A stretch of 64,000 bases of DNA, from the NCBI GenBank assembly GCA_014529385.2, contig CM043966.1, forward strand, positions 41,293,537 through 41,357,536. Reading direction: 5' to 3'. Numbering within the stretch: position 1 is the first letter of the stretch; the number at the start of each line of letters is the position of its first letter. Made by a program: the position numbers and the translations under genes. Below, in pieces: positions 45,665 through 55,886 of the stretch. The stretch is from Adiantum capillus-veneris. Its lineage: Eukaryota; Streptophyta; Polypodiopsida; Polypodiales; Pteridaceae. The notes under the pieces are model-generated. The model worked only from the letters and a program-made list of their open reading frames with translations. It was not told the origin of the DNA and did no database searches.

Positions 45665-45956
45665 CCAATTTTTGTAACTTTGGACCTAAGTTTTTGGATA
45701 ATGAAAGTTAGCGTACGCTATAGTACAGTCTTGTGAGCTCTCTACTGTTTCAATGTTTCATGTCTCCCTCGCGTGGTGCTGCATTGCAAATCCAGGCATA
45801 CCAATGCGCTCGCAGGTGAAAGCTCTCTCTTTCTACGTAAGTTTCTTGCGATGAAGTTGTGTTTCTAGGCATGTTCATCTACGAGCTATTTTCATTGCCT
45901 ACGCATAATATATCTAAACTGGTTTTCAACCATAGGAACATATAGATCATGTCCTA

Positions 45957-46430
45957 CATTAGTGAAATTTTGGACTCTCAAATGGGCCCTATAGGACTTT
46001 CACTTTCTCCCTCTTGTCCAAAACGGACACACGATAAAAAGTAAGTTTACAAATAAAATCAAAACTATTTGAACCTTTTGCATTTAAAATGTACTCATTG
46101 GGAGGATCTATCCATTGATATATAGCATACCATAAGATTCCTTATATTCTAGAAGATTCCATTTTTTGATGTGACAACTCCGTCTTATAAATATAATCTC
46201 TCCCCACATGTTAGCTTTAGTGGGAAGGCCATAAATTCTATAAATCAACTCAAAATTTGTCGAAGTTTGAAAATTTAGAACCTACTTTCTAAGATCTTTC
46301 CAATGATATGTTGGTTTATAGGGTTTTGACAAAGTGTTTATGTACTTCACTGGGTTGCCCACTTTGAACGAGAGAGGCAAAGTCAAACCTCCTTATAGGG
46401 CCCCTTTGAGAGTCCAAATTTTCCCTAATG
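45957..46430. mobile_element. 474-bp inverted-repeat element (MITE-like) inserted in the LTR
   Basis: The left end CATTAGTGAAATTTTGGACT and the reverse complement of the right end CATTAGGGAAAATTTGGACT begin imperfect inverted repeats about 50-75 bp long (both continue CTCAAANGGGCCCTATA). The other LTR shows the empty site (GTCCTAAGGAAGC), which equals the two flanks GTCCTA and AGGAAGC joined, with no target duplication visible. No coding capacity. The missing duplication may mean a small deletion or a later mutation. Confidence 0.75.
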
Positions 46431-46908
46431 AGGAAGCTATAGAGTGCTTCAGAGTTTAAAAATGACCGACCTAAAATAGAATGTTTATCTTATGCTCAAT
46501 TTTGTCTGAGTGTCATAAATGACACTTGCGCACATGAGAGTGTTGAGTATACTCTACACATTCTAGGTAGTAAGTTTCATCGCATTTGGAGCACTGTAAC
46601 TACATGAAATCAACATATTACATGTTGTTTAGCTTAGGTGCAATTTTGCCAGAGTGTCAAAAATGACTTTTGAGCAGATAGGGATGTTGAGGATACTCTG
46701 CACATGCTAGGTGTTAAGTTTCATTGCAATCGGAGCACCGTAGCTATACAAATTCATCGGATCAAGCTTGCGATAAGGAAAGTGGCTTTTGGTGTCTGAC
46801 ACACACCTTAGACTGATCTAGGTGAGATCACACTAGCCTTGGGTTTTTTGGGAGATTAGCTATCCCCTTGTAGCCACCATGGTGAGGCTTGACAACCGAC
46901 CAATATTT

Positions 46909-46927
46909 TGGCATTGTTGCTAGGAGA
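46909..46927 (+). promoter_or_regulatory. Decayed primer binding site
   Basis: TGGCATTGTTGCTAGGAGA resembles TGGCGCCGTTGCCGGGGA, the primer-site motif of several plant gypsy groups. The differences are mostly CG to TG or CA changes, as expected from methylation-driven decay. Confidence 0.55.
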
Positions 46928-47984
46928 GGCAACCTAGACTAGAGAAAAACCCAAAGCATTCACTTGAATTTCCATTTCTTTATTTATTTTGACTAGAGTA
47001 ACACATTTTTTGACTTTATCACAACTGATAGGTTCTTGAAAGTAGAGATACTTGGTAAGGACCTCAGGAGCATTAGTTTAGTAGGACAAATTAGGTGAAG
47101 GATCCTTCAGACTAGCTAGTGGTTGGTAAGGGTATCACCTAAGTAGGAAATCGAGATTTGAGATTGAAAGTTGAATTTTCCACTTTTTGCACTCTTTTTT
47201 CATGTTCAATAGGAGTAGAGGAAGTAGCAAACCATCAGGATTGCATTTGATGTAAGGTGTATTGAAGAAAACCAAAAAAATATTTAATCTATCTTAGGCA
47301 TGTCGAAGATAGACGGGGGGTTTTTGAGACTGATACTGACAAATTGGACTTACAAGGTACATGGTATACCAGCTTGAGCATACTTGGTATCCCTTTGATC
47401 TTGGAAGCATTTGGATCACTAAAACACTTGGTCAAGCCCAAAATTGGAAAACACTATAGACTTCAAAGAAAATCAACAAGGAAAAGTCAAATTAGGCTAA
47501 AAATTGAAACTAGGGTGTGGATAAATCCTAGAAATTGTGGGAAAATCAATATGTGAAGAAAAAAATGAAAAAGGTCAAAATCTGGCATAGTTTTATGTTA
47601 GGTGCACCGAAGATAGAAATTTCTCAAGAGAGTGTATTTGCTTAAATTTCATCTCAAAGGGTCTATTTAGACCATAATATAGGTCCTAAGCAAGTTGCAT
47701 CAAATTTGGAGCTATGCAAGGATAAAAACACCAAGAACACTGGAAACCTTGACTACAGGATCAAAAAGGGTGACAAAACATTGGTAAACTATCCAAACTT
47801 TGTGGAACTTAGTGAACAAGCTTGAAATCACATAAAGTGGGCAAAAATATGTTGAAAAATGAAAATTTTATCTTATGCACGCATAAGATAAAATTTCCAC
47901 CAAAAGGGTTTCTTGATTTGACATCAGGATCATGTAAAAACCCAAGAAATTCACCTTGGGACAAAATCTCTTGAAATAGTGAAA
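46928..47984 (+). other. Leader of the large element
   Basis: Non-coding. It contains the first members of the TATCTTAGGC...AAGATA hairpin series (47288-47313 with 8-bp arms; a weaker one near 47595). There is a perfect inverted repeat with 16-bp arms and a 2-base spacer at 47863-47896. The 70-codon frame at 47344-47556 has no recognised domain. Confidence 0.5.
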
Positions 47985-48672
47985 ACTCATCTTATGCACG
48001 CCGAAGATAGATTTTTCACTAGAAAGGTGATTTTTTTATTTTGACACCAGGGTTAGCTTTGTCTTTTTCATTAGAACCCTACTCAAGTGGTCAAAGTTCA
48101 AATTTTGGAGAATTTTATCTTAGGCATACACAAGATATATTCTCTACCAAAAAGGTGAATTTTCTATTTTGACACCTGGGTTAGCTTTGTCTTATCATAA
48201 GAACCCTATTCAAGTGGTCACAATTCAAATTTTGGATAATTTTATCTTAGGTGCACATGAGTTAAATTCTCTACCAGAAAGGTGACTTTTTTTTTTTTGA
48301 AACTAGGGTTAGCTTTGTCTTATAATAGGAACCCTATTCAAGTGGTCAAAAGTAAAATTTTGGAGAATTTTATCTTAGGCACACATAAGATAAATTCTCT
48401 ATCAGAAAGGTGATTTTTTATTTTGACACCAGGGTTAGCTTTGTCTTATCATAGGAACCCTATTCAAATGGTCAAAGTTCAAATTTTAGAGAATTTTTTC
48501 TTTGGTGCACAGAAGAGAAATTCTCTACCAGAAAGATGAGTTTTTGATTTTGACACTAGGGTTAGCTTTGGCTTATCATAGGACCCCTATTCAAGTGGTC
48601 AAAGTTCAAATTTTAGAGAATTTTATCTTATGCGCGCATAAGATAAATTTTCTATTAGAAAGGTGATTTTGG
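47985..48672 (+). repeat. Tandem repeat of about 127 bp, five to six copies, each with a hairpin
   Basis: Each unit carries GACACCAGGGTTAGCTTTG (48052, 48180, 48308, 48434, 48561), CCTATTCAAGTGGTCAAAG, and a hairpin of the form TTATCTTAGGCACACATAAGATAA. The last unit has a perfect 26-bp palindrome at 48622-48647 (TTTATCTTATGCG and its complement). Copies differ by scattered substitutions that often weaken one arm. Confidence 0.9.
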
Positions 48673-48919
48673 CAAAATTTTCATTGACATAGCTTCCATT
48701 AAACATTATAGATCTCTTGAGCAAGTTTCAACAACTTTGTAGTTGTGCAAAGATTTGAAACACCAAAACAGATGAAAACCTTCAATACGGGACAAAAAGA
48801 GATGGTAAACCACTCACATACACTTCAAAATTTGTGAAACTCAATGGAGAGACTTGAAACTACATGTAAAATCCCAAGAAAATCACATTGGGCAAAAATC
48901 TCTTGAAATAGTAAAATTT

Positions 48920-49031
48920 TTATCTTTGGCGCTTTGAAGATAGCAATTTTATCTTTGGCGCTCTAAAAATAGCAATTTTATCTTTGGTGGTCCTAAGATA
49001 GCAATTTTATCTTTGGGGCTCCAAAGATAGC
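48920..49031 (+). repeat. Four-copy 30-bp tandem repeat, each a short hairpin
   Basis: Units begin at 48920, 48949, 48979 and 49009 with TATCTTTGGNGCTCNNAAGA, then TAGCAATTTT. TATCTTTGG pairs with CCAAAGATA in the last unit. It looks like a compressed form of the hairpin found in the 127-bp units. Confidence 0.85.
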
Positions 49032-49261
49032 TTGTTATCACCAAGGGTACATGTGATTGCAGATCAAGCTCTTTAGAGCCATAGTTTTTCATCGTTTCAA
49101 ATTCGAATGCATCTGATCTAGAGTTGCCCAACTCTTGTGTGTAGAAAGCATTCAACTGCTAGAATTGCTTGGGCACAAGCAATCTTTTCAACCTGAGAAG
49201 GAGGAATTGTACCATGCAACAATAGAATCTGTGAACAAATAACTTTACAAACCAACACAAC

Positions 49262-49870
49262 ATGGACTCGAGTCGAGCCGAGAGTTCAAGCCGACTGGAG
49301 CTAGTGTTTGACAGTAGCAAAGGCATAAATGTAATAAAGCAAGTTTCAAATCTCTATGGTTACAATGGAGATAATGTTTTGTATACATATTTAAAAGGTG
49401 ATAGGTATCTTATGAGTAGAAAAAGTAGCACAACAGCCACGATCCTATTGATAAGAGTGAAGCCAGATTTAGAGAACTTTCTTATGCTCACAGATTTTAG
49501 TGGAGCCAGGTATTGGAAGCTCAAAGATGAAGTGCAGATAGAAGTATAGAAAATAGACCCAAGAGTTTATCCATATATGTGCACAAGCCAACAAACCATC
49601 TAGTTGGTGCATATGCAATCAGGATCATTGTTCATGGATTATAATGGCCAGATCCACAATCAAGAGCTAGAAATGGAACATCCAATCAATCAGCCAATAG
49701 AAGCCAGAAGCCAAAGGTAGTACAAAGGTCAAGATGGAGTACCTGTCTACAACCTGATGCTAAGTGTTCTAAAAGAAGATACTAACAATTTGGTCAACAC
49801 AGAAGTAGAAACTTCTCAACAAGGGCTTAAGATAGACGAGCCAATTGACATACCGCACATAGTGGTGTAT
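49262..49870 (+). pseudogene. N-terminal part of a gag-like polyprotein
   Basis: Opens MDSSRAESSSRLELVFD and runs 95 codons to a stop at 49547. It continues after further stops (SLFMDYNGQIHNQELEM; YKGQDGVPVYNLMLSVL). A motif of the form aromatic-x-D-x-x-G recurs here and in the next frame. No known capsid fold could be assigned by eye. It is called gag because of its place after the leader and before a zinc knuckle. Confidence 0.45.
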
Positions 49871-49930
49871 TGATAAGATTGTGTAAGAAAAGGTGGACAT
49901 TTTTCAAAGGATTTTCCAAGAAACAAAACA
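49871..49930 (+). pseudogene. Decayed CCHC zinc knuckle
   Basis: Reads DCVRKGGHFSKDFPRNK, close to the C-x2-C-x4-H-x4-C pattern (CxxCxxxGHFSKDCP in intact relatives), with the second and last Cys changed. It supports gag identity for this region. Confidence 0.55.
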
Positions 49931-50228
49931 CTGAGCAAATTGGAAATGAAAATTCCGATATAAGTCCATCTAACTCATCATTTTTTATGAAATCAAATGT
50001 TCATCATTACGATTAGAAGCACCAATAAAAGCATGACAAGTTTAGAATTTGCACGAAGATGCATAGGCAATGAAAAGCTTAAAATTGATTCTTTGAACAA
50101 CAAATTCATGTGTGAGTTTGGTCAAAGCGTTCAGTTATCACGAAAGGTCAAAGAGTCTTAGGTTTGCAAGTGAATCTGCAGCCACTGCCTACTAGTATGC
50201 AACGAGTCTAAGGGACACATCAAAACGA

Positions 50229-51212
50229 ATGTTGGTAGCATTATATGGTACACATAATTTATATGCACACTATGTAGATCAAGAAGGACAATTGTACAAA
50301 AAGGATCGACCAATGTTTGAGAGGCCCACATACCAGCTTATAGAATTATGCCCAATAGTAGATCAAGAAGGATGGTTCATTTCAGAGGAAAGAATCTATT
50401 ATAGCCCATCCTCTTTAGAACTAGATGACATTAGCCAAGTGAACCCAAAAATCTTTTCACAACTAAACTCTCCTCCATCGGAGATCAAGCTTCAACGTTG
50501 TGACCAAACAAGCATATACTTTGACCAAAACAGCCATAGATATAGAAGAGAGTCTAAAATCTATGATGCCTTGGGTCCTAAAATCACAAAATCTCATATC
50601 AAAGGCGACACATGGTATAGACAATATCAGGGTGAAGATAATGCTATCTGCAACTTGACTTGGGGAATTATTTGTCATGTTTCACAAAGGTACATAGAAA
50701 ACTATGCAGAAGGTTTCCAAATGCCAAATATCAACAATGCTACACACAATATGCCTTCACAATTCCAAAAGGTAAGATTAGACCAGAGTCAAATAGTTTT
50801 GAACTCTCATCATGGAGAAAGCTTTAGTGATCACCCTAGGAATGGGGGAGCTAGAAATTCATCAAACTCGGCTCTTGTACCAAAAAACACAATGTCAGTT
50901 AGAATCCTCAGAGATTCTAACAAGCCCTCTTCAAACCAGAAGCCATTAAAAGACCATATGGTTGTTGGAAGTTCCCAGTTGACCCAAATTCCCTCTGATG
51001 ACAAGTGCCAGTATGAAGAGCATCAAGGACAAAAGTTTCAATTGACTTCCTCATGGCAAAGCCAAAATACAACAAATCCAATAGTGTTCAAGCAAAGTCA
51101 AAAGCCAACAAATCCAATAGTGTTCAAGCAATTGCATAAGACCAAGGCAATTGACTTCCACAAGGCAAAGTCAAAAGCCAACAAATCCAATAGTGTTCAA
51201 GCAATCGCATAA
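50229..51212 (+). pseudogene. 327-codon open frame of the large element, unknown function
   Basis: The longest open frame in the element, with no stop from 50229 to 51210. The first half has repeats of the form (F/Y)-x-D-Q-x-G-x-x-Y (YVDQEGQLYKKD, IVDQEGWFISEE, YFDQNSHRYRRE, WYRQYQGED). The second half is Ser/Asn/Gln-rich and ends in a short direct repeat (TNPIVFKQSQKPTNPIVFKQ). I do not recognise the fold. By position it lies between the gag zinc knuckle and the protease-like segments. The start (TTG/ATG near 50229) is uncertain, and the frame is probably part of a longer polyprotein now broken by stops. Confidence 0.5.
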
Positions 51213-51352
51213 GACCAAGCTCACATATGCATATGAAGATGCAGATGGCAATGAATACATTAGGTTCATGACCTTGTACAAACCCTTACAGATGGCAAGT
51301 TGAAAGTCAAATATTATCTCAAGATGGTGCAAAACTCAAACTACCAAAACAG

Positions 51353-52143
51353 GTGAAGCATAGTTTGAATTCAATGGAAGCTAAAGATCAGAAAGCTACA
51401 CAAAGGTCACCACCAAAATCTCCTCCTAAGAGACATATTTTGCTGAAAAATACATTCGATCTTCTAAGATCAAATGCTACTCAAATGCAGGTAGACAATA
51501 CTCAAAAGTTTCAAGAAAACGGTGCAATATCACAGTCATACGAGTCAACAACAACTAAAGCAAATGATCAAAGCAAAGAAGATGTAGAAAAATATCAACC
51601 CGAGGACACTGCCACAACAAAATCAGTCAATACGATAAGAAATCCTCAAAAGATCAAGTGCAACATTACTACTGAACATGGAGAAAATCTGACAAATGAA
51701 GTAAAGCTAGAATTTTTAGCTAGACAAGAATCTCATGTTATTTTGCACTTGGAAAAAATGTGTCCAACCACAACTGGAGGATGATCCTAAATTAATTAGA
51801 ATATCTGGAAACAAGCAAGCACAATGTTGGGGAATCATTTTCTACAACCATTCAGACAAGTGCAAAAACCATCATAGCCCAGTTCCACGTGATCACAAAA
51901 AGAGATATAACATATAACATCATATTGGGAATGCCAATGGCCCAGAAGGTTTTAGAGATGCGGAATGCAAAGAAGATGCAGTCTTCAAAGACAATAAAGA
52001 ATGAGGACTATGAATGGTCATCCGCATGGGAGGGCACAAATTCCTTGATTAAAACTCAAACAGAGACCAATGCCAAAGCAGAGTTTATTGAAGATGAATC
52101 CTCTCCATGCAATAGAACTTTAGAAGAGCTTAAAGAAAATTAG
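51353..52143 (+). pseudogene. First protease-like segment of the large element
   Basis: Frame 51353-51784 (Lys/Ser/Thr-rich, then IKCNITTEHGENLTNEVKLE) is followed in another frame by DITYNIILGMPMAQKVLEM at about 51905-51960. The latter matches the C-terminal I-L-G-M-P/x-W-L motif of retroelement aspartic proteases. The catalytic D-T/S-G motif is not visible. After it, a Glu/Lys-rich tail runs to 52143. Confidence 0.5.
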
Positions 52144-52639
52144 GCAAAAGAAGGTGCAGATCAAACAAAACAAAGATAAGCCATGAGATCTATTAAGCAA
52201 AGAATGCTATCAAGACAAGAATTGAAGAAGGACTAGGGGGACAACAACTAGTGAGCAATACGATGTCCAAATATTTAGACATTCTCAATTGAATCAACTG
52301 ATGTAAGTCAGATTGGAAAACAAAATCTCAGGTCACCTTTCATAGAGTCCAAGCTAGATCAGGAAAAGACTATGGCAAAAGTAGGACAAAAATCTTCAAG
52401 AGATCCACTAAGGAGAATAGCTATAGTCCTCAGTAGTATAAAGGGATCAATTTTTTGATGCAATGCTCTATTGTATAAACAAGAAAAGTGCAATATGGTT
52501 GCAGGTAGCATCCAAAGGGCCCTCCAATTTACACCAAGCAAACAAGACAATAAAGCCATGCTACAAAACAAGAAGAAATGGTTGCTATTCTTAGCATCCA
52601 AAAGCATGAAGAGTAGGTAAAGTTTCAAATAAAACCTTC

Positions 52640-52800
52640 AAAATAAATTATTGTAGATGTCATCCTTGGACATCAATGGTTAGACCAACATAAGGCCTAC
52701 AGAGAAGATACAATGTTGATACTCTCTTTCCCAAGTGATAGCCAAGCAATAGTTACAGGTAGTATCGGTAATGTTGGATTCAAAGCTGCAAAAGTCACAT
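52640..52800 (+). pseudogene. Second protease-like segment
   Basis: Reads IIVDVILGHQWLDQHKAYRE, then MLILSF, again the C-terminal motif of a retroelement aspartic protease, about 740 bp after the first. It is the better match of the two. Either the protease region was duplicated or two fragments were joined. Confidence 0.55.
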
Positions 52801-53046
52801 GAATCATCAACAAATCTTGTAGAAAAAGGTAAGGCTAAAGTGGACCTTCCATCGACTAGTCCTAAAGGTGTAACAACATAGGCCTCTGCATCAAAGAACC
52901 CTCATGGATCGGCTTATTCAAGCAAATCAGGCTTTCAAAACTTCAATTCAGTTGTTGACTTTGGACACAACACCTCTAGGGAATCACCCAGAAAAGCAAA
53001 GATATTTCAGCCCAAGTACTCAAGAAAGCAAAAGAAAGTCAAGCAA

Positions 53047-54042
53047 GTGTTTGTTTTGAGAATTTTAGTAAAATTCAATGATCTAGTGTGGATTGAAGAT
53101 GAAAGATCAACACAGAAAGACAAACCTGTGGGATGGATAGCATCACAATGGAGCTTAAAAGAACACGAGTACTATAGAGGCAGCAGAAAGATATGGATAC
53201 CAAAACCGCAAGTAAGGGCATATGAAGTAGCGTAAAGACCCTCCCAAGAAAGAAGACCCACTAGGTATGAACCTCGACAATATTCCAACATGCCGCCTAA
53301 GAAGAAAATTTACAAAAGGACAATATCGAATACAGCTATAGTCATCCACAAATATTTAGGGGATACAAAACAAAGACATATCTTAAATAATCTTCCTCTT
53401 GAAAAATGATTCTACATAGGTTATAAAAAGATTTGGCTACCAGTCAACCACAAGCCAACTGCAACTAGACCAGACCTCCATGAAGATTTGAAGAGCTCAA
53501 CCAAACCTAGAGCTAATAAAAGTCAACTAAGGAGTTACAAAGGTCATCAAGAGATTTGGATTCCTAAGTCTTCCAATGCTCCGAGTCAAAAGCCAGATGT
53601 CGACAACCAACAGAGGCCTACAACAACCTCAAAGACTCCTTACAATAGGTCTAATTGGAGAATCAAGCAGACAATGGAGTCTTCACAGTCAAAAAAGCAC
53701 AACTCAACCAACAAAGCTACAAATTTGAAGATAAAACAGGTATGGCAGAAGAAACCTTCAATGCCAACTTGGTCCTTCAATAATCCTCTTTTTAAGGATT
53801 CAAGCTTACTTTTACATGAAGAAATGTTTGTAGTTAAGCTCAAGAATGTGAAAAGTAAAATTGCCAGGGTGCAAAAAATACTCTTTGGCATAGTCAAAGT
53901 TGGGCTGCTGAGCCAAAAAATGACCAAAGCATTAGTCCCAAAACTTCAAGTCTTAATAAACTTTGTACTACGAGTCATAGTTATTAGGCTTACACTCAAG
54001 CTGGAAGATTTGAGTATATCTAAGTCATGTCAGTCATGCTAG
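53047..54042 (+). pseudogene. W-x-P-K motif region of the large element
   Basis: Frames 53047-53235 and 53488-54042, with the stretch between them, carry RKIWIPKPQV, KKIWLPVNHK, QEIWIPKSSN and KQVWQKKPS in a Lys/Ser/Gln-rich background. Spacing is about 45-80 residues. It is comparable to the motifs at 44700-44995. There is no RT signature (no Y-x-D-D), although RT would normally follow protease. Function is unknown. Confidence 0.5.
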
Positions 54043-54819
54043 ATAAGATGATCATAAGAGTAAAAGTATATTAACATAATCACGGTGGAGTGACGTAGAG
54101 TTCAATACTCACGTACAGTGCAAACTACGATGAGAGCACAAATCCTCGACAACAAAAACCCTTCCTAAAGTGGTGCCAACTTGTAAAGCCACATCATGTG
54201 CTTTAATAGCGACAACTTCTTTCTGAAGAACCCGTAAAAAATACTTCTTGAACAACATATTGTTGACCATGCATTTCTATGTATGCATATAGGATGTCCC
54301 ACCCGTTGGACATATGCATTAGACACTCCTTTTTACTTCCACCTATGCACCTTGAGTGGACTACATCGGGAAAACAAATGTGTCATCATGCCACCCACAT
54401 ATTTGCTACCCCTTTATTTCCACATCCATTGGCAAATATCCCTTCAGTACTTTATTAATATTTCCCATGCTAATATGTACTCCAATAATGTGTGTATCCC
54501 AAAGGTACTTTTTTCCCACGGGGTTTTTCCATTTAATCATCCAGGTATTATACCCTAATTTAGATTCTCAGCATTCTACTTCTCTTTTACATACTCATAA
54601 TAAATAAACAAGAGCCTCGCCATTTTGCTTCTACAATGGACATATGTGACATCATCCCTCACACTTGCGACAAATTCAAACCAATGAAGATGCTACAACA
54701 AAATAAACCTCATCAACAAATTCAATGACAAATGAAGACAATGAGCCCATCAATAACCAATCAAAAACCTTCCATAGCCTCCAACAACACTTCTCAACAG
54801 TGCCCGAGGATGAGCACTA
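54043..54819 (+). other. 3' untranslated part of the large element
   Basis: Non-coding. It contains TTTTTCCCACGGGGTTTTTC (54508), a phrase common in untranslated ends of plant LTR elements. The frames at 54283-54607 are not convincing. Confidence 0.45.
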
Positions 54820-54836
54820 AAATTGGAAGGGCGGAC
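54820..54836 (+). promoter_or_regulatory. Polypurine tract
   Basis: AAATTGGAAGGGCGGAC directly before the LTR start TGTTAACTAAACC. Confidence 0.6.
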
Positions 54837-55886
54837 TGTTAACTAAACCAACGTCAGTTAAAAGGAGTTCCTAATGATTGAAGACATTACGAATACACAT
54901 CGAAGATAAATACGGAGAAGCAGTGAAAATTGGAGTTACATGTCTTTCATATTTTCCCAAAATGGCCACGTATTGTAATTTTATGATTTATTTAGCCATT
55001 GTGATATTGTAACGTGTGATGGGCTCAATGAGAGTTCCAACCTGTAAACAATAGGTCAGTTAGTGTGCCTAGGTTGCAGATACAATAAGTTGTGGGGCCT
55101 CAAAGGTCTTGGGTGCCAGACATTGCACATTTTAAACTAAGGTATAAAAGACAATTTTGTAACTTTGGACCTAAGTTTTGGATAATGAAAGTGAGCGTAC
55201 GCTGTAGTACACTCATACGAGCTCTATACTACTTCAATCTTTTTTGTCTCCCTCGTGTGGTGTTGCATTTTGCAAATCCAAGCATACCAACACGCTCGCA
55301 GGTGAAAGATCTCTCTTTCTACGTAAGTTTTTTGCGATGAGGTTTTGTTTTTAGGCATGCCTGTCTACAAGCTATTTTCATTCCCTACGCACAATATACG
55401 CATCTAAACTAGTTTTCAACCATAGGAATAGATAGAGCACGTCCTAAGGAAGCTATAGAGTGCTTCACAGTCTAAAACCAACACACCTAGAATAGACTGT
55501 TTATCTTATGTGCAATTTTTTCCAAGTGTTAGAAATGTCATTTGTTCACATGAGAGCGTTGAGGATACTCTGCACATTCTAGGTGGTAAGTTTTGTTGCA
55601 TTTGGACACTACATGAAATTAACGTATTACACTTTGGTAAACATGTTTTTAATCTTAGGTGCAATTTTGCTAGAGTGTCAAAAATGACTTTTGAGAACAT
55701 AGGGATATTGAGGATACTTTGCACATGCTAGGCATTAAGTTTTGTTGCAATCAAAGCACCATAGCTACACAAATTCATTGGATCGAGCTTGCGGTAAGGA
55801 AAGTGGCTTTTGGTGTGTGACACACACCTAAAACCAATTTAGGTGACAGCACACTAGACTTGGGTTTTCCAAGAGATTAGTTATCT
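54837..55886 (+). repeat. 3' LTR of the large element
   Basis: Begins TGTTAAC, has TATAAAAG at 55143-55150, and matches the left LTR to GAGATTAGTTATC. It lacks the 474-bp insertion and so shows the empty site (about 55446). The terminal CA was not identified and the end is approximate. Confidence 0.7.
55143..55150 (+). promoter_or_regulatory. TATA box in the 3' LTR
   Basis: TATAAAAG, at the same place as in the 5' LTR. Confidence 0.6.

Larger units (their letters stand above)
45612..46868 (+). repeat. 5' LTR (left part missing) of the large element
   Basis: It matches 55100-55886 from CTTAAAGGTCTTGGG to GAGATTAGNTATC, apart from the 474-bp insertion at 45957-46430. The first ~260 bp of the right LTR (54837-55095) have no counterpart here. 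TATAAAAG lies at 45657-45664. Confidence 0.75.
45612..55886 (+). mobile_element. Large old LTR element lacking recognisable RT and integrase
   Basis: Two related direct repeats (45612-46868 and 54837-55886), both with GGTATAAAAG, are LTRs in plus orientation. After the left one comes a primer-site-like TGGCATTGTTGCTAGG (46909), a decayed form of the TGGCGCCGTTGCCGGG typical of some plant gypsy elements. Before the right one is the purine tract AATTGGAAGGGCGGAC. The interior has hairpin repeats (47288-49035), a gag-like frame with a decayed zinc knuckle, two protease-like segments and a W-x-P-K region. No RT, RNase H or integrase motif was seen in about 8 kb. Many stops and LTR divergence indicate age. 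Confidence 0.7.

Noticed and set aside
47344-47556. 70-codon frame in the leader of the large element
   Set aside because: Short, no motif, and in a region of repeats and hairpins; not supported as a gene.
48920-49031. Regular short repeats with palindromes, superficially CRISPR-like
   Set aside because: Repeats are directly adjacent with no unique spacers, and the genome is eukaryotic; they are tandem hairpins in a retroelement.
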